Assembly (NCBI GenBank): GCA_013823135.1
Contig: PNLP01000010.1
Location: 1-64,000 of the forward strand
From: Planctomycetaceae bacterium
GTDB taxonomy: Bacteria > Planctomycetota > Planctomycetia > Gemmatales > Gemmataceae
DNA length: 64,000 nt
Reading direction: 5' to 3'
The translations under genes were made by a program, and so were the position numbers. Of the stretch, positions 58,471-64,000 are shown in pieces; the first letter of the stretch is position 1, and each line of letters begins with the position of its first letter. A model generated the notes under the pieces. The model did not search any database. It worked only from the letters and a program-made list of their open reading frames with translations, and was not told the origin of the DNA.

Positions 58471-58742
58471 GCTGCACCACCAGAAGCAAGTCGAACGATT
58501 CGGTAAGTCGTCGGTTGACCAACGCAGAACAACCAGATCCTTGCTTCCGGAATCCTTGCCAAGAGTCGTTCGGTGGCCTGATAGTCGTCGGCGTCGATTT
58601 CGTAATCGCCCGATTGAATATCAACGGCGACAAACTTGCCGTCGTCCTCGGGGCGCAGCTTGGTACGAACATGCCGGTCGAAGGCTTCTTGACCGCGCCG
58701 TGCTTCTTCCGCGAGCTTTTCAGATTGTTCGGTAGTCGTCAT
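58467..58742 (-). CDS. Small protein coupled to the aspartic protease
   Basis: 91 residues: MTTTEQSEKLAEEARRGQEA with helix, then DDGKFVAVDIQSGDYEIDAD and IPEARIWLFCVGQPTTYRIV. Small acidic proteins of this form commonly stand directly before clan AA protease genes, as here, in the manner of a two-gene module. I cannot say whether it inhibits or targets the protease. Confidence 0.7.
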   Translation of the reverse strand: MTTTEQSEKLAEEARRGQEAFDRHVRTKLRPEDDGKFVAVDIQSGDYEIDADDYQATERLLARIPEARIWLFCVGQPTTYRIVRLASGGAA

Positions 58743-58856
58743 CGAAGCATCCTCGTCATGAGCGGGGACACAATCATCTTACACCTGCGTTGGTGGAGTC
58801 TGCTGCACACGGCTCGACCGTTCCGGGATGTCGTGTTTGATCAGGTAGGTTGGTCA

Positions 58857-59348
58857 TCAAAGCGGAGTAGGTTGCCTACCTTCCAATGACCGCCAGTTGA
58901 ACACGACGCGAAGGTCTTGCAACTCAACTCCGTCATCTGTTCGCCGAAACCTGCCGACCTTACTGCAAAACAACCGTGGCCCGAACGCCTCGCCGAGTGC
59001 CAGTAGATTTCCTTGCCGGTGGAATCGAAGTACCGGATGCCGATAAAACGGACCCCGGAGGTGTGGCGCATCGTCGGGGCAGGAGAACCACTCTGCATTC
59101 GGCCGAGGCGTGTCCCGTAACCCAAGGTGATCGACCACCCACCACTGGAGTGTAGTGCTATTCATTAGCAAACCACGCTCGACATCACCTTCGGCCGTCT
59201 CATGGAGATAGATGTCTTCAAATTCAGCCGGTTCCGTAATTCGCAATCCAAATGTTACTTCGGCATATGCCAAAAACTCTTGGGTTTGATGCCAATGCCA
59301 AACGCCGAGGATTGCCGCGGCAATTTGCTGTGAGAGCGTTCGACTCAT
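58857..59348 (-). CDS. Hypothetical protein
   Basis: 163 residues from the ATG at 59346-59348 (the frame is open to a TTG at 59369). Begins MSRTLSQQIAAAILGVWHWH, with aromatic-rich later segments (STTLQWWVVDHLGLRD, WFSCPDDAPHLRGPFYRHPV, FGPRLFCSKVGRF). No family recognised and no signal peptide. It follows the DUF1592 gene closely (stop at 59380) on the same strand. Confidence 0.6.
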   Translation of the reverse strand: MSRTLSQQIAAAILGVWHWHQTQEFLAYAEVTFGLRITEPAEFEDIYLHETAEGDVERGLLMNSTTLQWWVVDHLGLRDTPRPNAEWFSCPDDAPHLRGPFYRHPVLRFHRQGNLLALGEAFGPRLFCSKVGRFRRTDDGVELQDLRVVFNWRSLEGRQPTPL

Positions 59349-59379
59349 TGGTTCGCCCGTTTTAGCCAAAGACGCCCCT

Positions 59380-61929
59380 TCACTTCGTTTCGAACGGTTC
59401 GCAGGTCGCCACGAATCGGATTAGCGATTTCAGCGTGCGGCCGTTCGCCTTCATGTGGGCCACGGCGGCTTTCACGGTCACCTGATCGGCCAACCCTAAC
59501 TCGCGGCCCAGGGCATAGGTCAGCATCTTTCCCGCGAGGCAACTCAGGAACAGGTCTTCTTGCTTCAGCATGGCGTCCTGCAATCCCTCGACGCCGACGA
59601 TCTTCGTGCCGTCGAGCATCTCGGAACTCGCGTCGATCTTCGGATCGTTCTGCTGAATGCGGCCCTTGTAGCCGAAGCCCTCCTGCTCGCGCCACTCGCC
59701 CGCGGCGTTGAAGTTCTCGAGGGCAAAGCCGAGCGGATCGATCTTGTTGTGGCACCTCGCACACTGGTCGAGCGTGCGGTGAATCTCCAGTCGCTTGCGC
59801 ACGGTGGCCTTGTCGATGCCGGGCACCTTGGGTGCGATCTCGCCCGCGTTCGCCAGCGGCAGGCCGGGGTCGATCCCCAGCAGCGTCTTCAGAATCCAGG
59901 TGCCCCGCTTCACGGGCGACGTGCGGGTGCCGTTCGACGTGATCGTGAGGATCGACGCCTGTGTCGGAATCCCGCCGCGATGCACGCCCTTCGGCACGGG
60001 CACCTTGCGGAACTCGTCCCCCTTCACGCCGTCAATGCCGTAGAAGCGGGCGAGCCGTTCGTTGACCGTCACGAAGTCCGACTTGATGAAGTTTCGCGCG
60101 TCCAGGTCCTCGGCCAGGATCGTGCGGAAGAACGCCTCGCTTTCCTTCACGATCGACACTTCAAGGTGGCGATCGTACTGCGGGTACAGGTCCGGTGCGG
60201 GTGGGTTCGAGCCAACATCACGCAGGTTGAGCCACTGACCCGCGAAGTTCCGCACGAAGGCGTCCTTCTTCGGGTCCTGGAGCATTCGGTCGATCTGCTT
60301 GAGGCGTTCGGTGCGGTCCGTGAGCTTGCCGGCGTCGGCGAGTCGCGTCAGTTCCGCGTCGGGCGAAGCGGACCACAGGAAGTACGACATGCGTGTCGCG
60401 AGTTCGTGGTTGGTCAGCGGTCGCGGCTTGTTCGCCGTGCTGCCCGCCTGCTCGACCAGGAACAGGAAGTTCGGCGACACCAGCACGGCCGTCAGTGGCC
60501 GCTTGATCGCCTGCACAAAGCTGGCGCCGTCAGCCTTCGCCGCGTCGAAGTGTTTCATCTTCGCGGCGACTTCGCTTTCGGTCACCGGCCGACGGTACGC
60601 CTTCCGCATGAACCGCGACAGCACCTCGGCGGCGTAGGCTCGTTCATCCTTGGAGCGAGTCGGCGAATCGAACAGGATGCCGGTGTGTGAAGTCGGCGGC
60701 CAGGCGTCGAACAGCGGCCCCTCGATTTCGAACCAGCTAATCAGCAACTCGGGACGGGCGAACTCGTCGTGCCCCTGCATCCAGAAGTTCTCCAGCACGC
60801 GGGGGATGCTGTAGGCGTACTCAAAGCCGACGCCGGCAGTCTCGGTGGTGAAGCGTGCGACGAACTCGTGAACCTTGGGCTTGTTTTTCGTGCCGTCGGC
60901 GTCGAACTCCGCGAGGGTGCGGGGTTGCGGGCCAAGCTGCAGGTTCAACTTCACGCGCGGCGCACCGTAGACGTACATCCGATCGGTGCGGAAGTGTTCC
61001 AGGTCGCGTTCGTGCTGTGCCTTCGTGTACTGTGCCCCCTTGGGGTTGTTCTTGTCCTGCTCCGCACGGCGATTCGCCAGGAACTTGTCGGCCGTCTTGA
61101 TGACCTCATCGCGACCGGGGACGATTCCCGCGGCCTTCACCCGGATGGCGTAGTTGCCGGCCGTTGGCACGCGGAAATCCCGTGCCCCGACTCCCTTGTC
61201 CCAACGCTCGTTGTGAACGATAACCCATTCGCCATCCTGCTTGTTCTTCCCGCCGTTGACGATGGGGTTGTTTTGCGGATCGAGCCGCAACCGCGTGCGG
61301 TCGGCGTCGCCAGCTTTCGGCTCGAATCGCCACTTGATCGACTTCGGCCGTTCGCCTTCCACGAGCGCGCGGTCGAAGATCTGCCGGGCCGCGTTCAGGT
61401 ACGTCTCGATGTGCAATGGCGACAGGCTGAGTGCGCTGCCGTTGTTGTCGAACCCGCCTGCGGGCGGGTCTTGCGGGAAACCGCTCACGTCGAAGTCGAT
61501 GCCGACGATGTCGCGGATGGTGTTGCGGTATTCGTCGCGGTTGAGTCGGCGGAAGACGACGGAACTTCCTCGCTGGGTCAGTTCCGCACGCACGGCCTGC
61601 TCGGTCACCCAATCCACGACCGCGGCTACTTCCGCGGCCTTGGGTTGCTTGGCCTTCTTGGGCGGCATCTCATGACTGTTCAGCACATTCACGACTTCAC
61701 GCCACTTCCCCTTGGTGGCTGCGTCGAGAAAGTTCGCCGGCAGCGCCTTGCTATCGGTGCGGAACTCGCCCTTGGGCTTTTCGCCGGTGTGGCACTCGTT
61801 GCAGTACGTCTTGAAGAACGGCTCGACGGTCTTCGCGTACCCGGCAGCGTCGGCAGGAAGGGGAGGATTGTCGGCGGCGTAAGCCGTGCTGGAAACCAGG
61901 ACCACGACAAGGGATGTGGTTCGGAACAT
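59380..61929 (-). CDS. Exported DUF1587/DUF1595/DUF1592/DUF1588/DUF1585 protein with cytochrome c-like start
   Basis: 849 residues with signal peptide (MFRTTSLVVVLVSSTAYAAD). PSCyt3-like haem motif CNECH at 43-47. DUF1587 at about 120-185 (FRRLNRDEYRNTIRDIVGID, FDNNGSALSLSPLHIETYLN), DUF1595 around 430-490, DUF1592 at about 500-620 (NHELATRMSYFLWSASPDAE), DUF1588 around 640-740 with a second CXXCH (QCARCHNKIDPLGFALENF) and DUF1585 at the end. All are near-exclusive to planctomycetes and relatives; it normally pairs with a DUF1552 gene (56733-58070 here). Function unknown. Confidence 0.94.
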   Translation of the reverse strand: MFRTTSLVVVLVSSTAYAADNPPLPADAAGYAKTVEPFFKTYCNECHTGEKPKGEFRTDSKALPANFLDAATKGKWREVVNVLNSHEMPPKKAKQPKAAEVAAVVDWVTEQAVRAELTQRGSSVVFRRLNRDEYRNTIRDIVGIDFDVSGFPQDPPAGGFDNNGSALSLSPLHIETYLNAARQIFDRALVEGERPKSIKWRFEPKAGDADRTRLRLDPQNNPIVNGGKNKQDGEWVIVHNERWDKGVGARDFRVPTAGNYAIRVKAAGIVPGRDEVIKTADKFLANRRAEQDKNNPKGAQYTKAQHERDLEHFRTDRMYVYGAPRVKLNLQLGPQPRTLAEFDADGTKNKPKVHEFVARFTTETAGVGFEYAYSIPRVLENFWMQGHDEFARPELLISWFEIEGPLFDAWPPTSHTGILFDSPTRSKDERAYAAEVLSRFMRKAYRRPVTESEVAAKMKHFDAAKADGASFVQAIKRPLTAVLVSPNFLFLVEQAGSTANKPRPLTNHELATRMSYFLWSASPDAELTRLADAGKLTDRTERLKQIDRMLQDPKKDAFVRNFAGQWLNLRDVGSNPPAPDLYPQYDRHLEVSIVKESEAFFRTILAEDLDARNFIKSDFVTVNERLARFYGIDGVKGDEFRKVPVPKGVHRGGIPTQASILTITSNGTRTSPVKRGTWILKTLLGIDPGLPLANAGEIAPKVPGIDKATVRKRLEIHRTLDQCARCHNKIDPLGFALENFNAAGEWREQEGFGYKGRIQQNDPKIDASSEMLDGTKIVGVEGLQDAMLKQEDLFLSCLAGKMLTYALGRELGLADQVTVKAAVAHMKANGRTLKSLIRFVATCEPFETK

Positions 61930-62020
61930 AGGTGCGATGGCAGAGGATGGATTGTGCGGCGAAAGGACATAGCCCGGCGCTGCCGCCGGGCCACGCAGAA
62001 TCCGGAAATTATTTGAGATG

Positions 62021-62091
62021 GCGAGCGGCGTGGCGTAAGCCCGCCGGTGCTTTCCATCGCGAGCGGCGTGGCGTAAGCCCGCCGCTCACCA
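62021..62091. repeat. Family A variant, two direct half copies
   Basis: GCGAGCGGCGTGGCGTAAGC followed by CCGCCG occurs at 62021-62046 and again at 62059-62084 in the same orientation, then CTCACCAAATC. The core is family A with G-to-C changes. It lies between the DUF1592 and DUF1080 genes. Confidence 0.85.
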
Positions 62092-62093
62092 AA

Positions 62094-62816
62094 TCACTTC
62101 ACGGTCAGCAATTTGTCTTCCTTCGGGAAGGTCTCGATCACCAGTCCCTTGAAGTGCAGTTCTTGCGGTTGGTTGAGCGAGTGCAGTTGCAACCCGATCG
62201 GGCCTTCCTTGATACGCTCGGGTTGCGGATCACGCCAGTCCACGACCGCGGCACCGTTGATCGCCACCCGCACGCGATTCCCCTGAGCGAGAACCTCGAC
62301 CTCGTTCCAGTCGTGCTGTTTGCCGACCTTCTTCGCGGGACCGCCGTCAACCGGCAGGCCGTTACGCCCGAACAGGTCGTACATGCCGTAGCCCGAGGGG
62401 AACATCACGAGGTGCCCGGCGTAGGTGTACTCGGAGCGTTCCTTCTTCGGTTCCTTGCTGACGTCGGGTTTCACGACGCCCCAGAACGCGACGCCCGAGT
62501 GCATCTCGGAGCCTGGCAGCAACTTGGTCGAAAAGGTGAGGCGGAAGTCGGTGTACTTGTTCTTCGTCAGCAGGTACGTGCTGAACTTCAGCGGATCGGT
62601 GTTCTTGCCGACGATCACTTCGTCCTTGACCGACCACAAGTCGGTGTAGCCTTCCCAGCCGTCGAGCGTCTTACCGTCGAACAGTTTGACGGTCTCGTTC
62701 TTCCCCTCGCGGGGTTTCACGATGGGAGCTTCCTTCTTGGCGGGTGGGTCTTTCTTGTCTTGTGCCCCGGCCGCACCAGCGGCGATGACGAGGGACAGAG
62801 CCAGCAGCGTTCGCAT
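62094..62816 (-). CDS. Exported DUF1080 (3-keto-disaccharide hydrolase-like) domain protein
   Basis: 240 residues with signal peptide (MRTLLALSLVIAAGAAGAQ) and a Lys/Pro-rich linker. DUF1080 jelly roll: KLFDGKTLDGWEGYTDLWSV, NKYTDFRLTFSTKLLPGSEM, HSGVAFWG, VDGGPAKKVGKQHDWNEVEV, NGAAVVDWRDPQ and GPIGLQLHSLNQPQELHFKG. Some members cleave 3-keto-glycosides; others are uncharacterised, so this activity is only possible. First-line neighbour: DUF1592 gene downstream. Confidence 0.92.
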   Translation of the reverse strand: MRTLLALSLVIAAGAAGAQDKKDPPAKKEAPIVKPREGKNETVKLFDGKTLDGWEGYTDLWSVKDEVIVGKNTDPLKFSTYLLTKNKYTDFRLTFSTKLLPGSEMHSGVAFWGVVKPDVSKEPKKERSEYTYAGHLVMFPSGYGMYDLFGRNGLPVDGGPAKKVGKQHDWNEVEVLAQGNRVRVAINGAAVVDWRDPQPERIKEGPIGLQLHSLNQPQELHFKGLVIETFPKEDKLLTVK

Positions 62817-62847
62817 GTGAAAATCCTTGGGAAAGGGACGGAGGGGG

Positions 62848-62937
62848 AAACTCGGAGTTCGGAATGCGGAGTGCGGAATGAAAGTCGGCCTATTCTTCTG
62901 TCTTCATTCCGCACTCCGCGTTCCGAACTCCGAGTTT
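62848..62937. repeat. Palindromic element, family G (35-bp arms)
   Basis: Arms 62848-62882 (AAACTCGGAGTTCGGAATGC...) and 62903-62937 with one mismatch, loop 20. It ends one base before the rpiB stop codon, between rpiB and the DUF1080 gene. Confidence 0.95.
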
Positions 62938-62938
62938 G

Positions 62939-63391
62939 TCAGGATCGTTCTGCTTCGAGCTTTGCGACCTTGGCGAGGCGGCGCAAGTGTCGCGGTTCAT
63001 CGCTGAACTTCGCGGCGAGGAATGCCTGCACGAGATCCCACGCCACGGACGGCCCAATGGTTCGGCCGCCCATGCACATGATGTTAATGTGGTCGTCCTC
63101 GACGCCTTGCTGGGCCGAGAAGTGATCGCAAATCAGTGCGGCCCGGACGCCGAGAACCTTGTTCACACAGACCGACGCACCAACGCCGCTGCCGCAAACG
63201 GCGAGGCCACGTTCCACCTGGCCCGAAGCCACGGCCTTTCCGAGCGGCACAACGTAGTCTGGGTAGTCGTCGGCGGGGTCGAGCGAGTGAGCGCCGAACT
63301 CGACGACCTCGTGCCCCGCGGCCTTGAGCCGGGTGACCAGTTCTTGTTTCAAGCTGAATCCGCCGTGATCGGTCGCAATACCTATTCGCAT
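62939..63391 (-). CDS. rpiB: Ribose-5-phosphate isomerase B (RpiB/LacAB family)
   Basis: 150 residues, family length; ATG at 63389-63391 with GAGGG 6 bases upstream. Interconverts ribose 5-phosphate and ribulose 5-phosphate. Seen: MRIGIATDHGGFSLKQELVT (substrate loop with Asp8-His9), DDYPDYVVPLGKAV, the active Cys in GLAVCGSGVGASVCVNKVLG and ALICDHFSAQQGVEDDHINI. It lies 24 bases after pgl on the same strand, so a pentose-phosphate operon is likely. Confidence 0.95.
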   Translation of the reverse strand: MRIGIATDHGGFSLKQELVTRLKAAGHEVVEFGAHSLDPADDYPDYVVPLGKAVASGQVERGLAVCGSGVGASVCVNKVLGVRAALICDHFSAQQGVEDDHINIMCMGGRTIGPSVAWDLVQAFLAAKFSDEPRHLRRLAKVAKLEAERS

Positions 63392-63414
63392 AGTTAACCC
63401 TCGTTTCGGTTGGT

Positions 63415-64000
63415 TCACAATTTCGCTGCTGCCACGCGGTCGGCCATGACTACGGCCCGATCCTGCGCCACGCGGCCCGCCGGGATCGCGTGATCGGCTA
63501 CCTTCAGTTGGGCGAGTGGTCCGGGTTTGTCGGCCCCCGTCACCACCCACAGGAGTTTCCGAGCGCGATTGAGAGCGGGGTACGTGAGCGTCATCCGCCG
63601 GCGCTTCTGGTAAAGGCCACCAGTCAACGCGACATCGCGATCGGTGACATCCAGAACCGAGTCGCCCGGCACGAGCGACGCGGTATGTCCATCTGGCCCG
63701 AGGCCGAGGTGAATCAGGTCGATGACGATCGGTGTGCCGCACAGGTCGCGGAGTGTCTTGGCGTAGTCGGCCGCGGCCTGTTCGGGGTCTGCTGCCTCGA
63801 CCGGCATCGCGTGCAGGTTCGCCGCGGGGATCGGCGCGAGGTCCATCAGGCTTTCGCGAAGGTGCGTGAGGTTGCGGTCAGGGTCGCCTGCGGGCGCGAT
63901 CCGTTCATCGACCTGAACGATGTGGAACTTGTCCCACGGCACGTCCAGCCGTGCCAACTCGCGGAGCATCACCCACGGCGTGCGACCACCGCTGACGGCC
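63415..64000 (-). CDS. pgl: 6-phosphogluconolactonase, 5' end beyond window
   Basis: Partial; the frame is open to the right edge. About 195 codons are visible. Hydrolyses 6-phosphogluconolactone in the oxidative pentose-phosphate pathway. Motifs: AVSGGRTPWVMLRELA at the edge (the SGGSTP phosphate loop), KFHIVQVDERIAPAGDPDRN and HLGLGPDGHTASLVPGD. The remaining C-terminus (RRRMTLTYPALNRARKLLWV) fits the SOL/DevB type. rpiB follows directly. Confidence 0.94.
   Translation of the reverse strand, partial: AVSGGRTPWVMLRELARLDVPWDKFHIVQVDERIAPAGDPDRNLTHLRESLMDLAPIPAANLHAMPVEAADPEQAAADYAKTLRDLCGTPIVIDLIHLGLGPDGHTASLVPGDSVLDVTDRDVALTGGLYQKRRRMTLTYPALNRARKLLWVVTGADKPGPLAQLKVADHAIPAGRVAQDRAVVMADRVAAAKL

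Noticed and set aside
59560..60690. 376-codon + strand frame opposite the DUF1592 gene
   Set aside because: Antisense to a gene with five recognisable domains; the composition is typical of a mirror frame.

Overview
The window looks like a chromosomal segment of a GC-rich Planctomycetota bacterium, most probably of the family Gemmataceae. The basis is the density of families that are hallmarks of that phylum: two DUF1559 proteins, two PSCyt1/DUF1549/DUF1553 proteins, three Tat-type DUF1501 proteins, two DUF1552 proteins, one DUF1587/1595/1592/1588/1585 protein and one DUF1080 protein. The genus assignment is inference. I saw no rRNA, tRNA or CRISPR array.

Layout. 0-4 kb: a Gly/Gln-rich secreted repeat protein cut by the left edge and two DUF1559 proteins. 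4-17.3 kb (+ strand): an MBL-fold hydrolase, a divergent YchF-like GTPase, then two DUF1549/DUF1553 + DUF1501 pairs with a PPC-domain protein between them. 17.4-37.2 kb (- strand): a lipoprotein, a PiT phosphate transporter, an ABC-2 exporter cluster, the xseA-[toxin/antitoxin]-xseB-ispA-dxs cluster, an ArnT-like glycosyltransferase, alanine dehydrogenase, a huge WXXGXW/PKVDP repeat protein and a helical-repeat protein. 37.5-43.9 kb: DUF1501, a PQQ-type propeller, DUF1552, a Y1 transposase and a di-heme protein. 44-48 kb: a dnaA homologue, a double GNAT and small proteins. 48.2-55.4 kb: a penta-heme PA14 cytochrome, a CNT nucleoside transporter, a second Y1 transposase and an S9 peptidase. 56-64 kb: a thioredoxin-like protein, DUF1552, an aspartic-protease pair, DUF1592, DUF1080, rpiB and pgl (cut by the right edge).

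The strongest unexplained structure is a dense population of palindromic (REP/BIME-like) elements of at least ten unrelated sequence families, which I label A to L. They have near-perfect arms of 15-40 bp. One occupies every one of the seven convergent gene junctions in the window. Several lie inside coding regions without breaking the frame: in ispA, twice in the glycosyltransferase, and as a pile-up in the dnaA linker. One lies nested inside another. Two different single-domain Y1 (HUH) transposase genes are each bracketed by their own palindrome family (E and F), which is the arrangement expected of REP-associated tyrosine transposase systems (REPtrons). In-frame colonisation of essential genes resembles the Rickettsia palindromic elements. 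I consider this the best candidate for an under-described system here.

Functionally, the DUF1501/1549/1552/1592/PPC/PQQ/cytochrome genes encode exported proteins that planctomycetes carry in large paralogous sets. Their biochemical role is not established and I do not assign one. The housekeeping content covers isoprenoid precursor supply (dxs, ispA), DNA repair (xseA, xseB), replication initiation (dnaA), the pentose-phosphate pathway (pgl, rpiB), alanine catabolism (ald), and phosphate and nucleoside uptake.
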